Positions 1 through 6,754 of a stretch of DNA of 15,538 nucleotides are shown here, piece after piece (the first letter of the stretch is position 1; the number at the start of each line of letters is the position of its first letter). Under the pieces are notes generated by a model, which saw nothing but the letters and a program-made list of their open reading frames with translations, was not told the DNA's origin and did no database searches. The DNA comes from JBKHBQ01 sp046542305. GTDB taxonomy: Bacteria; Bacteroidota; Bacteroidia; Bacteroidales; 4484-276. The position numbers and the translations under genes are program-made. The DNA lies in assembly GCA_046542305.1 (NCBI GenBank), contig JBKHBQ010000068.1, positions 1 through 15,538 of the forward strand, given 5' to 3'.

Positions 1-158
1 GGAATTTGAGATAGTTTTGAATTTGCACTTTGGATGCTGGCGGCCAAGCGGGTTGTGGTGGTTGTCATGGTTTATTCACCGTTCATAGCTGCAACGCAAT
101 GGCTGCGTCACGCAGGCAGGGATTAACAATTAAACGATAAATATTAAACATCAACAAA
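1..158. other. Upstream intergenic region of the RidA gene
   Basis: No gene is recognised here. A TAnnTTTG-type -7 box (TAGTTTTG, 12-19) is present on the plus strand, but the place where its -33 element should lie is outside the window, so it is only a weak promoter candidate. A small perfect hairpin CTGCG-TCA-CGCAG lies at 103-115 in the presumed leader. The stretch just before the ATG at 159 is AT-rich with no Shine-Dalgarno sequence, as is usual in Bacteroidota. Confidence 0.4.
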
Positions 159-536
159 ATGAAAAAAATCATCTACACAAAACAGGCCCCCAATGCTGTA
201 GGTCCCTACAGCCAGGCAATCGAAAAAAACGGAATGTTGTTCATCTCGGGTCAGGTGCCTATCAATCCGGCCACCGGCAGCATTGTTGAAGGCGGAATTC
301 AGGAACAAACCGAACAGGTCATGAAAAATATCGGTGCCATACTAAATGAAGCAGGTTATAGCTTCGACGACGTGGTGAAATCCACCTGCCTGCTTAGCGA
401 CATGGACAATTTCAAAGCCATGAACGAGGTGTATGCAAAGTACTATCCGCAAAATCCGCCTGCACGCGCGGCTTATGGCGTGGTGAAACTGCCGCTGGGT
501 GTGTTGGTGGAAATCGAAACCATTGCAATGAAGTAG
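159..536 (+). CDS. ridA: RidA family (YjgF/YER057c/UK114) reactive intermediate deaminase
   Basis: The 125-residue product has the full length of a RidA subunit. Family signatures are visible: an N-terminal APNAVGPYSQA segment (10-20), FISGQVP around 28-34, and the C-terminal PPAR...LP.G..VEIE block (100-120). R103 matches the substrate-carboxylate-binding arginine (R105 in E. coli RidA) and E118/E120 match the conserved acidic positions. Known RidA proteins are cytosolic homotrimers that hydrolyse reactive enamine/imine intermediates, such as 2-aminoacrylate from PLP-dependent dehydratases, to keto acids and ammonia. The Cys that follows the arginine in E. coli (R-S-C) is replaced here (R-A-A), which is common and not thought essential. 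The start at 159 gives the canonical N-terminus; there is no Shine-Dalgarno. The gene probably forms its own short unit, because a promoter candidate follows before the next gene. Confidence 0.93.
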   Translation: MKKIIYTKQAPNAVGPYSQAIEKNGMLFISGQVPINPATGSIVEGGIQEQTEQVMKNIGAILNEAGYSFDDVVKSTCLLSDMDNFKAMNEVYAKYYPQNPPARAAYGVVKLPLGVLVEIETIAMK

Positions 537-581
537 CTTTTTCTTTTACTACAACAAGGATCACTATCACCCGGGGGAAAT

Positions 582-614
582 TTGCCCGAAATTTTCAGGA
601 TTCCATTAAATTTG
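582..614 (+). promoter_or_regulatory. Candidate Bacteroidetes-type promoter of the S46 peptidase gene
   Basis: A -33-like TTG (582-584) is followed after 22 bp by an exact TAnnTTTG -7 box (TAAATTTG, 607-614). The spacing is within the 17-23 bp range described for Bacteroidetes sigma-ABfr promoters. Transcription would start near 620, giving a leader of about 42 nt before the ATG at 663. A perfect 5-bp inverted repeat GGTCA-GTTTTA-TGACC (617-632) begins 3 bp after the box. Confidence 0.5.
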
Positions 615-662
615 CCGGTCAGTTTTATGACCACAATATTTTTTTATGCAAAAAAACTTATT

Positions 663-2828
663 ATGAAAAAACTCATCTATTTGGCTTTAAGCGTATTGTT
701 TCTAATGCAGGTATCGATAGCACGTGCCGACGAAGGCATGTGGATTCCGTTGCTGCTCGGGCAGCTCAATGAGCAGGAAATGCAGGAAATGGGCATGCGC
801 ATCAGCGCTGAAGATATTTACCACATCAACAAATCTTCCCTCAAGGATGCCATCCTTTTGTTTGGCGGCGGATGTACAGCCGAGATCATTTCCAAAGAAG
901 GTCTGATTCTTACCAACCACCACTGCGGGTATGGCGAAATTCAAAGCCACAGCACGGTGGAGCACGACTATCTTACCGACGGGTTTTGGGCCATGAGCCG
1001 CCAGGAGGAACTCCCGAATCCCGGTCTTACCGTCACCCGGCTGGTACGCATGGAGGATGTGACCGGTCGTATGCTCGAAGGCGTAACGGATGATATGACT
1101 GAAAAACAACGCGCCGAAGTGCTCAGGGAAACCGGCAAAAAACTCGCTGATGAAGCTGGCAAAGACAGTCATTACGAGGCGTATGTAAGGCCGTTTTATT
1201 ACGGAAACCAGTATTACCTTTTCGTTACCGAAACTTTCAGGGATGTGCGGCTGGTTGGCGCCCCCCCTTCAAATATCGGAAAATTCGGCGGCGATACCGA
1301 CAACTGGATGTGGCCACGCCATACCGGCGATTTTTCGTTGTTCAGGATTTATGTGGATAAGGACAATAAGCCCGCTGACTATTCCGAAGACAACGTGCCC
1401 TACGATCCGCTGTATTCCATCCCGATCTCGCTTGGCGGTGTGGAAGAGGACGATTTTACCTTCATCTTCGGATTTCCCGGCAGGACACAGGAATACCTGC
1501 CCTCGGATGCCATCGAAATGATCACTCAGGTGCAGAACCCGGCACGCATCGCCCTGCGCCGCCAGAAGCTCGATATTTATGAGGCGTATATGAACCAGGA
1601 CCCAAAAATCCGGATTCAGTACTCCCTGAAACACGCACACCTTTCGAACGGATGGAAAAAATGGATCGGCGAAAACCGCGGCATTGCCAAACTCGATGGC
1701 ATCGAAAAGAAGATGGATTTCGAGGAAGGATTCAATCAGTGGGTAATGGCTGATCCTGACAGGAAGGCAAAATACGGCGGATTGCTCCAAGCTTTCAACA
1801 AAACCTATGATGAACTTACCCTGGCCGAAATGGATATGATCTATCTGGTGGAAGCAGGACTGGGAATCGAAATCGTTAGGGGGGCAAGAAGTCTTAGCAG
1901 ATTGGAAACGGCATCGGAAGTTGAAGATATTTCGGAAGAGGAACTGAAGCAAACTGCTGATATTACTGTTGCCGGAATGAAGGATTTTTACAAGGATTAT
2001 TATCAGCCCATCGACCGGGAGGTATTTGTTACCATGCTCGAAACCTACCGCGAAAAAATCGATCCTTCAAGGTTACCTGCGATTTTCCGGACGATCAATA
2101 AGAAGTACAAAGGAGATATTGAAAAGTATGCCGATTACATCTTTAAAAAATCCATGATCGCCGACAAGGAGGAAATGATGGAATTTCTGGAGGATTACAG
2201 GCAAAAGGATTATAAAAAGCTCCGCAAAGACCCGGCTTACCAGATGGCCGGAGAATTCATGGCATATTACGGCGACAACGTGCAGCCCAAACTGGCAGCA
2301 CTCACTATCCGCCTCGACAGCATGATGCGTATTTACATGAAGGCGCAGATGGAATATCAGCCCGACAAGCGCTTTTATCCTGATGCCAACTCCACGCTGC
2401 GTGTGGCCTACGGCAAGGTGAAACCTTACTATCCGCGCGATGCTGTTTTTTATGAATACCAGACCACCCTGGAAGGCATCATGGAGAAGGAAGATCCGAA
2501 TGTGTACGATTATGTGGTTGAGGATAAACTAAAGCAGCTTTACCGCGACAAGGACTATGGCAACTATGGGGTCGACGGTACCATGCCTGTGTGTTTCATC
2601 GCAACAAACCACACCACCGGCGGAAATTCCGGAAGTCCGGCGCTGAATGCCGAGGGCCATCTCATCGGGCTGAACTTCGACCGCTGCTGGGAAGGAACCA
2701 TGAGCGACCTGATGTTCGACCCGGACCAGTGCCGCAACATCATGCTCGACGTACGGTATTTCCTTTTTATTGTGGATAAATTCGCCGGTGCCACGCATCT
2801 GGTGGAAGAAATGGAACTGGTGGATTAG
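663..2828 (+). CDS. dpp11: Peptidase S46 dipeptidyl-peptidase, DPP11-like (Asp/Glu-specific)
   Basis: From the ATG at 663 the product is 721 residues, close to the roughly 720 of P. gingivalis DPP11. An in-frame ATG at 582 would add 27 residues ahead of a clear signal peptide and would overlap the promoter, so it was rejected. The signal peptide is MKK, a hydrophobic core, then ARA with cleavage near 22/23. The chymotrypsin-like catalytic triad is visible: H86 in TNHHCGY, D223 in PRHTGDFS, and S656 in TGGNSGSP. Eighteen residues after the serine, in the FDRCWE motif, is R674, equivalent to R673 of PgDPP11, which gives preference for Asp/Glu at P1; DPP7 has Gly there. S46 enzymes remove dipeptides from peptide N-termini in the periplasm. 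The role is inferred to be peptide catabolism. Family assignment is firm; the subtype rests on one diagnostic residue. Confidence 0.9.
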   Translation: MKKLIYLALSVLFLMQVSIARADEGMWIPLLLGQLNEQEMQEMGMRISAEDIYHINKSSLKDAILLFGGGCTAEIISKEGLILTNHHCGYGEIQSHSTVEHDYLTDGFWAMSRQEELPNPGLTVTRLVRMEDVTGRMLEGVTDDMTEKQRAEVLRETGKKLADEAGKDSHYEAYVRPFYYGNQYYLFVTETFRDVRLVGAPPSNIGKFGGDTDNWMWPRHTGDFSLFRIYVDKDNKPADYSEDNVPYDPLYSIPISLGGVEEDDFTFIFGFPGRTQEYLPSDAIEMITQVQNPARIALRRQKLDIYEAYMNQDPKIRIQYSLKHAHLSNGWKKWIGENRGIAKLDGIEKKMDFEEGFNQWVMADPDRKAKYGGLLQAFNKTYDELTLAEMDMIYLVEAGLGIEIVRGARSLSRLETASEVEDISEEELKQTADITVAGMKDFYKDYYQPIDREVFVTMLETYREKIDPSRLPAIFRTINKKYKGDIEKYADYIFKKSMIADKEEMMEFLEDYRQKDYKKLRKDPAYQMAGEFMAYYGDNVQPKLAALTIRLDSMMRIYMKAQMEYQPDKRFYPDANSTLRVAYGKVKPYYPRDAVFYEYQTTLEGIMEKEDPNVYDYVVEDKLKQLYRDKDYGNYGVDGTMPVCFIATNHTTGGNSGSPALNAEGHLIGLNFDRCWEGTMSDLMFDPDQCRNIMLDVRYFLFIVDKFAGATHLVEEMELVD

Positions 2829-2865
2829 TGGGCAGTTGGCTGCAGGCAGCTTATCAAACATCACA

Positions 2866-2899
2866 GATGCCTCGTCTGCAGCTCAGCAAGGCGGGCATC
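2866..2899 (+). repeat. Inverted repeat GATGCC/GGCATC before the nitronate monooxygenase gene
   Basis: GATGCC (2866-2871) pairs perfectly with GGCATC (2894-2899) around a 22-nt loop in the 94-bp gap between the peptidase and the next gene. No T-run follows, so it does not look like an intrinsic terminator; it would sit in the leader or operon spacer just ahead of the Shine-Dalgarno. Low-complexity chance pairing is possible. Confidence 0.3.
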
Positions 2900-2922
2900 A
2901 AACATATACATCAAAGGAGAAC

Positions 2923-3864
2923 ATGACAACATCCATAACCCGTCTCTTCAGCATACGGCTCCCCATCATCCAGGCAGGGATGGTCTGGTGTTCGGGATGG
3001 AAGCTGGCATCGGCGGTGTCGAATGCCGGGGGATTGGGGTTGTTGGGCGCCGGTTCGATGCGCGCGGAGGTTTTCGAGGAGCATGTTGCGAAAATGAAAT
3101 CTGCCACCAATGCTCCCTGGGGTGTCAATCTTCCATTGCTGTATCCGCAGATGGATGAAATCATCGACATTGTAATCCGCGAAAAGATCGGCATCGTGTT
3201 CACTTCGGCCGGGAATCCCAAAAAGTATACACCGCTGTTCAGGGAACACGGGATAAAGGTGGTGCACGTAATCGCCAACACCCGCTTTGCGCTGAAGGCG
3301 CAGGAGGCCGGTGTGGATGCTGTTGTAGCCGAAGGATTCGAAGCAGGCGGGCATAACGGCATCGAAGAAACCACCACCATGAACCTGATCCCGATGATCC
3401 GTCGGTCCGTGGATCTGCCGCTGATCGCTGCCGGCGGCATTGGTACCGGACGGCAGATGCTGGCGGCTTTTGCCCTGGGCGCCGATGCCGTACAGGTGGG
3501 AAGCCGCTTTGCCGCATCACAGGAATCCTCGGCACATCCGGCTTTCAAGCAAAAGATTGTTGAAGCCGGCGACGGCGATACCCGACTGACGCTTAAAAAG
3601 GTGGTGCCGGTGCGCCTGATCAAAAACCGCTTTTTCGAACAAGTGGATGAAATGGAAAGGCGTGGCGCCACTGCGGAGGAACTGAAACTGCATCTGGGCC
3701 GCGGCAGGGCCCGCCTGGGCATGTTCGAGGGAAACCTCCACGAAGGCGAACTGGAGATCGGGCAGGTATCGGCAATCATCGATGAGATCAGGCCGGCGGC
3801 TGAAATTTTACAGAAAATGATGGAGGAATATGAAGCGGTGAAAAGAGAATTGGCCGGCGGGTGA
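2923..3864 (+). CDS. Nitronate monooxygenase / FabK-like FMN-dependent oxidoreductase
   Basis: The 313-residue product is a TIM-barrel flavoprotein of the NMO/FabK family. Visible signatures are LPIIQAGM (13-20), the GGLGLLGAGSM loop (36-46), AEGFEAGGHNG (136-146) with the conserved His144, and the FMN-phosphate segment LIAAGGIGTG (167-176) followed by QVGSRF (191-196). NMOs oxidise alkyl nitronates to carbonyl compounds and nitrite; FabK is an enoyl-ACP reductase with the same fold and motifs, and an active-site histidine is shared. The sequence does not separate the two, and such proteins in Bacteroidota are usually labelled NMO. An in-frame ATG at 2770 lies inside the peptidase gene; the start at 2923 was chosen because it has a good Shine-Dalgarno (AAAGGAGA, 2913-2920), unusual in this window, and gives the normal family N-terminus. 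Confidence 0.88.
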   Translation: MTTSITRLFSIRLPIIQAGMVWCSGWKLASAVSNAGGLGLLGAGSMRAEVFEEHVAKMKSATNAPWGVNLPLLYPQMDEIIDIVIREKIGIVFTSAGNPKKYTPLFREHGIKVVHVIANTRFALKAQEAGVDAVVAEGFEAGGHNGIEETTTMNLIPMIRRSVDLPLIAAGGIGTGRQMLAAFALGADAVQVGSRFAASQESSAHPAFKQKIVEAGDGDTRLTLKKVVPVRLIKNRFFEQVDEMERRGATAEELKLHLGRGRARLGMFEGNLHEGELEIGQVSAIIDEIRPAAEILQKMMEEYEAVKRELAGG

Positions 3865-3918
3865 AGTTATTTGGGAAGAAGTTATTCAGGGAAGAAGTTA
3901 TTGGATGAAGAAGTTATT
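3863..3918 (+). repeat. Degenerate tandem repeat, four copies of GAAGTTATT at 15-16 bp spacing
   Basis: Exact GAAGTTATT cores start at 3863, 3878, 3894 and 3910, mostly followed by a GG-rich segment. A more decayed unit (AAAGTTTTTGGGG) lies about two periods further on, near 3941. The first copy overlaps the TGA stop (3862-3864) of the preceding gene. The array is short and direct, with no associated protein gene; it may be slipped-strand expansion of 3'-UTR sequence or a set of protein-binding sites. Confidence 0.7.
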
Positions 3919-3960
3919 GGGTATAAACGTTAGTGAGGATAAAGTTTTTGGGGTAAAAAG

Positions 3961-4009
3961 CTGTAAGAAAAGAATATTTTTATTCCGATTGGCTTTTCGG
4001 GTCTTACAG
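3961..4009. repeat. Nested imperfect hairpin CTGTAAGA ... CCGA/TCGG ... TCTTACAG
   Basis: CTGTAAGA (3961-3968) is the perfect reverse complement of TCTTACAG (4002-4009). Between them lies a smaller pair, CCGA (3985-3988) and TCGG (3997-4000), with an 8-nt loop. The inner left arm is separated by an A/T-rich 16-nt bulge. No plus-strand T-run follows the outer stem; on the minus strand the inner stem is followed by an A/T-rich tract. It could be a transcription-stopping or mRNA 3'-end structure between the oxidoreductase and the helicase. Confidence 0.45.
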
Positions 4010-4038
4010 GTTGTATGTTTTTGAAAGCAGGTTTTTTA

Positions 4039-4067
4039 TTGAATCATCAAAAGAAACCTTACCTTTG
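4039..4067 (+). promoter_or_regulatory. Promoter of the DEAD-box helicase gene
   Basis: A -33-like TTG (4039-4041), an 18-bp spacer and an exact TAnnTTTG -7 box (TACCTTTG, 4060-4067) make this the best Bacteroidetes-type promoter in the window. Transcription would start near 4073-4075, leaving an unusually long leader of about 120 nt before the ATG at 4193. Confidence 0.65.
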
Positions 4068-4072
4068 TCGCC

Positions 4073-4089
4073 GAAAATCAGTGATTTTC
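4073..4089. promoter_or_regulatory. Perfect 17-nt inverted repeat at the predicted helicase transcription start
   Basis: GAAAATCA-G-TGATTTTC has 8-bp arms around a single central base and begins 5 bp after the -7 box. As DNA it could be a repressor operator overlapping +1; as RNA it would fold as a 6-bp stem with a 5-nt loop at the very 5' end of the mRNA. Confidence 0.55.
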
Positions 4090-4192
4090 CGATTAGCGAA
4101 TAATAATCCTTTCCCGCATGTGCCCTGGTGGCCTTTTGGAAGTACGAAAAAGCCGCTGTTCTGAAGACACATAAAGCAATTAAAGAATTAAC

Positions 4193-5929
4193 ATGACATT
4201 TGAAGAAATCGGAGTGGCCCCGGAAATCCGCAGAGCCATTCAGGAATTGGGTTTTGAACAAACCATGCCCATCCAGGAAAAAATTATCCCCATCCTTTTA
4301 GAAAAAAATACAGATATCACCGGGCTGGCACAAACCGGCACAGGCAAAACGGCTGCCTTTGGCATTCCCATCGTGCAGCAAACCGATGTACGTGTAAACA
4401 AACCACAGGTGCTGATTTTAAGCCCCACCCGTGAACTGTGTGTACAAATAGCCAAAGATTTGAACAACTACGCCAAATACACCGAAGGGCTTAAAATCCT
4501 GGCGGTTTATGGCGGCGCCAATATTGCCGGGCAGATCAATGCCCTTAAAAGCGGCGTACAGGTGATCGTAGCCACCCCCGGCCGCCTGCTCGACCTGATC
4601 GACCGCAAGGCGGCAAAACTGTCGTCGGTGTACCGCGTGGTGCTCGACGAAGCCGATGAAATGCTGAACATGGGCTTTCTCGACGACATCAACCGCATTC
4701 TGGAGCAGGTGCCTGAAGGACGCAATACCCTGCTGTTTTCGGCTACCATGCCGCGCGAAATACAGAATATTGCAGCCAAATATATGACCAACCCCATCGA
4801 GGTGCTGGTGGGCAGCAGAAACGCAGGGGCCGAAAATGTAAAGCATTTTTCGTATACCGTGCATGCCAAAGATAAGTACCTCGCGCTGAAACGGATCGTG
4901 GATTTCTATCCCAGTATTTACGGCATCGTGTTTTGCCGTACCCGCCGCGATACGCAGGAAGTGGCCGATAAGCTGCTGCAGGACGGCTACAACGCCGATT
5001 CGCTGCACGGAGACCTCTCCCAAATACAGCGCGACAGCGTGATGCAGAAATTCCGCCAGCGCAATATCAGGCTGCTGGTGGCTACCGATGTGGCTGCTCG
5101 CGGCCTCGACGTGAACGACCTCACCCACGTAATCCACTACAGCCTGCCCGACGATTTTGAGGTGTATACCCATCGCAGCGGCAGAACCGGAAGGGTCGGA
5201 AAAGCCGGCATTTCCATTGCCATCACACACCTGCGTGAAAAACATGCCATCCGGAAGATCGAACAAAACCTCGGCGTGAAATTTACCCCGGGAAAAATCC
5301 CTACCGGAAGGGAAATCTGCGAAAAGCAGCTTTTCAACCTCATCGACAAGATGGAAAATGTGGAACTGGAGCATTTGCAGATCGATTCATATTTGCCGGT
5401 GATCTATAAAAAGCTGGAATGGCTTAGCAAGGAAGAGGTGATCAAAAGATTCGTGTCGCTGGAGTTTAACCGGTTTTTGAACTACTACCGTGATGCCGGT
5501 GAAATCAGTGAACCCAATGAGCAGAAAGGCGCAAGAAAAAAAGACCGCCGGCAGCAGGAATTCTCCAGGGAAGCACCAGGCGAACGCCCGGTGGAAAAAG
5601 GCTATACCAGGTTCTTTATCAACCAGGGAAAGGTTGACGGCATTATACCCGCAGCGCTTATCGAAATGATCAATAAGCACACAAAAGGAAAGAAGGTTCC
5701 CGTAGGGCGCATCGACCTTATGCCCAATTTCTCCTTCTTCGAGATCGAAAGCCGCAATGCCGCTCAGATTATGGATAGCATGAACAGCGACGCCTGGTTC
5801 CGAGGCAACAAGATTAATGTGGAACCCGCACAGGGCAAAGACGACAGACGGCAAAACGAAAAGAAAAAATTCCACAAACCAAAAGATAAGTTTGGCAGGA
5901 AGAAGAAAAAAGGCTCCAGGCGTGGATGA
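4193..5929 (+). CDS. DEAD-box ATP-dependent RNA helicase with DbpA-type RNA-binding domain
   Basis: The 578-residue product has the complete helicase core: Q motif (F21-Q28), motif I AQTGTGKT (46-53), Ia PTREL (78-82), Ib TPGRLLD (128-134), II DEAD (152-155), III SAT (183-185), V around ATDVAARGLD (297-306) and VI HRSGRTGR (327-334). Residues about 470-545 match the DbpA/CsdA C-terminal RRM-like domain, followed by a Lys/Arg-rich tail (551-578). Relatives unwind short RNA duplexes and act in ribosome assembly, cold adaptation and mRNA turnover. The start at 4193 begins the Q motif in the usual way; no Shine-Dalgarno is seen. Upstream is a promoter and a leader of about 120 nt, a layout that recalls cold-shock helicase genes. 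The three genes downstream also encode RNA-binding proteins. It could be named deaD-, csdA- or dbpA-like; the exact orthology is not resolved here. Confidence 0.95.
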   Translation: MTFEEIGVAPEIRRAIQELGFEQTMPIQEKIIPILLEKNTDITGLAQTGTGKTAAFGIPIVQQTDVRVNKPQVLILSPTRELCVQIAKDLNNYAKYTEGLKILAVYGGANIAGQINALKSGVQVIVATPGRLLDLIDRKAAKLSSVYRVVLDEADEMLNMGFLDDINRILEQVPEGRNTLLFSATMPREIQNIAAKYMTNPIEVLVGSRNAGAENVKHFSYTVHAKDKYLALKRIVDFYPSIYGIVFCRTRRDTQEVADKLLQDGYNADSLHGDLSQIQRDSVMQKFRQRNIRLLVATDVAARGLDVNDLTHVIHYSLPDDFEVYTHRSGRTGRVGKAGISIAITHLREKHAIRKIEQNLGVKFTPGKIPTGREICEKQLFNLIDKMENVELEHLQIDSYLPVIYKKLEWLSKEEVIKRFVSLEFNRFLNYYRDAGEISEPNEQKGARKKDRRQQEFSREAPGERPVEKGYTRFFINQGKVDGIIPAALIEMINKHTKGKKVPVGRIDLMPNFSFFEIESRNAAQIMDSMNSDAWFRGNKINVEPAQGKDDRRQNEKKKFHKPKDKFGRKKKKGSRRG

Positions 5930-6004
5930 CTGACCGCGTAGGTAAGCGGGATTTGATGGTTTTGGGTGCACTGGTCAGGTACAAAAATAAATCCGGGGCG
6001 GTCA
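5930..6004. repeat. Competing long-range inverted repeats after the helicase stop codon
   Basis: CTGACC (5930-5935) can pair with GGTCAG (5973-5978), while the overlapping TGACCGC (5931-5937) can pair with GCGGTCA (5998-6004). The two pairings share the left arm and exclude each other. They span the 3' end of the helicase mRNA, upstream of the RRM gene's candidate promoter. No T-run follows either, so a classic terminator is not supported. Confidence 0.3.
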
Positions 6005-6020
6005 TCTGAAAATAATTGTA

Positions 6021-6028
6021 TATCTTTG
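6021..6028 (+). promoter_or_regulatory. Candidate -7 box of the RRM/csp operon
   Basis: TATCTTTG is an exact TAnnTTTG match, but no TTG is found 17-23 bp upstream, so the promoter is incomplete by that rule. If used, the leader would be about 160 nt. It is followed by CTCAA-N8-TTGAG (6030-6047) near the start, and by a bulged hairpin CCG(G)TAG/CTACGG (6138-6159) further down the leader. Confidence 0.45.
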
Positions 6029-6196
6029 GCTCAATAATAAGTTTGAGAAATTGCGCTGCATCGGCTAATCAATCATTTTTAGTTTACCACCGCACTTTTT
6101 TAAATCATATTTCAATTAAAGGATCAGGTTTTCGGGGCCGGTAGTTTAACAGGCTACGGACTGCTGATCTTAGTATCAATTTTATTTTACATCACA

Positions 6197-6451
6197 ATGA
6201 ACATTTATGTAGGAAACCTTGATTACAAGGTAGATGAAAACGATCTGAAAGAACTTTTCGAACCTTACGGTGAAGTGAATTCAGCAAGAGTAATCAGCGA
6301 CAAATTCCGTGGCAGAAGCAAGGGCTTTGGATTTGTTGAAATGGATAACGACGATGAAGCCAAGGCAGCTATTGATGAACTCAACGGCTCCATGCACCAC
6401 AACAGGCAAATCGTTGTAAACGAAGCCAGGCCTAAACGGGAGGATTACTAA
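6197..6451 (+). CDS. Single-RRM RNA-binding protein
   Basis: The 84-residue product is essentially one RNA recognition motif. RNP2 is IYVGNL (3-8) and RNP1 is the KGFGFVEM block (about 43-50), with the aromatic residues that stack on RNA bases present. The tail (EARPKREDY) is short and basic/acidic, without the Gly-rich extension of plant-type homologues. Bacteroidota commonly carry several such small RRM proteins and generally lack Hfq and CsrA, so these are considered likely post-transcriptional regulators; targets here are unknown. It starts an apparent operon with the cold-shock protein gene 17 bp downstream. Its leader is long (from about 6035 if the -7 box at 6021 is used), which suggests control at the RNA level. 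The start at 6197 gives the normal RRM N-terminus. Confidence 0.92.
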   Translation: MNIYVGNLDYKVDENDLKELFEPYGEVNSARVISDKFRGRSKGFGFVEMDNDDEAKAAIDELNGSMHHNRQIVVNEARPKREDY

Positions 6452-6468
6452 ACCATAGAAAGAAGATT

Positions 6469-6666
6469 ATGTTGAAAGGAAGGGTAAAATGGTTTAACGA
6501 AACCAAAGGTTACGGGTTTATCGAATCTGAAACCGGCAGCGATGTGTTTGTACATCGCAACGGCTTAAAACATGCTTATGAAGCATTGCAGCCCAATCAG
6601 GAAGTTGAATTCGATACGCAAATGGGCGATAAAGGTTTGTTTGCCAAAAATGTAAAATCGATCTGA
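6469..6666 (+). CDS. CspA-family cold-shock protein
   Basis: The 65-residue product is a complete cold-shock domain: G-x-VKWFN at the start (4-10), RNP1 KGYGFIE (13-19), RNP2 VFVH (26-29), and a closing ...KGLFAKNV segment. It is expected to bind single-stranded RNA/DNA as an OB-fold nucleic-acid chaperone in the cytosol. It lies 17 bp after the RRM gene with a purine-rich AGAAAGAAG just ahead of its ATG, so the two are very likely co-transcribed. Two hairpins follow the stop codon. Whether it is cold-induced cannot be judged from the sequence; many Csp paralogues are constitutive. Confidence 0.94.
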   Translation: MLKGRVKWFNETKGYGFIESETGSDVFVHRNGLKHAYEALQPNQEVEFDTQMGDKGLFAKNVKSI

Positions 6667-6674
6667 CAGCCGTT

Positions 6675-6735
6675 CCCCGAAAGGGGGTTTCAGATATACC
6701 CGTTTCACCTCTCTGGGAGAACCGGGTATTGTTTT
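6675..6735 (+). terminator. Tandem hairpins and T-rich tract ending the RRM-csp operon
   Basis: A compact CCCC-GAAA-GGGG hairpin with a GNRA-type tetraloop (6675-6686) begins 8 bp after the csp stop. It is followed by a second stem, ATACCCG (6696-6702) with CGGGTAT (6723-6729), and then TGTTTTATT. The second hairpin plus the T-rich tract is a plausible intrinsic terminator, although the T-run is interrupted by G and A. Confidence 0.6.
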
Positions 6736-6754
6736 ATTCGTTATCAGGCGACGA

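Noticed and set aside
1..68. Minus-strand open frame starting at 68 and running off the window
   Set aside because: Only 22 codons are visible, Thr-rich and without any recognisable motif or promoter, so a divergent gene cannot be supported.
582..662. In-frame upstream ATG giving a 748-residue S46 peptidase
   Set aside because: It would put 27 residues ahead of a clear signal peptide, and this stretch contains a good promoter; the start at 663 matches the family length.
1269..1952. 227-codon open frame antisense to the S46 peptidase gene
   Set aside because: It is a shadow of the conserved peptidase coding frame with no recognisable motif.
2770..2922. In-frame upstream ATG of the NMO/FabK-like gene inside the peptidase gene
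   Set aside because: The extra residues match nothing, while the ATG at 2923 has a strong Shine-Dalgarno and the canonical N-terminus.
4418..5374. 318-codon open frame antisense to the helicase gene
   Set aside because: It is a reverse-frame shadow of a well-supported helicase and its translation shows no domain.
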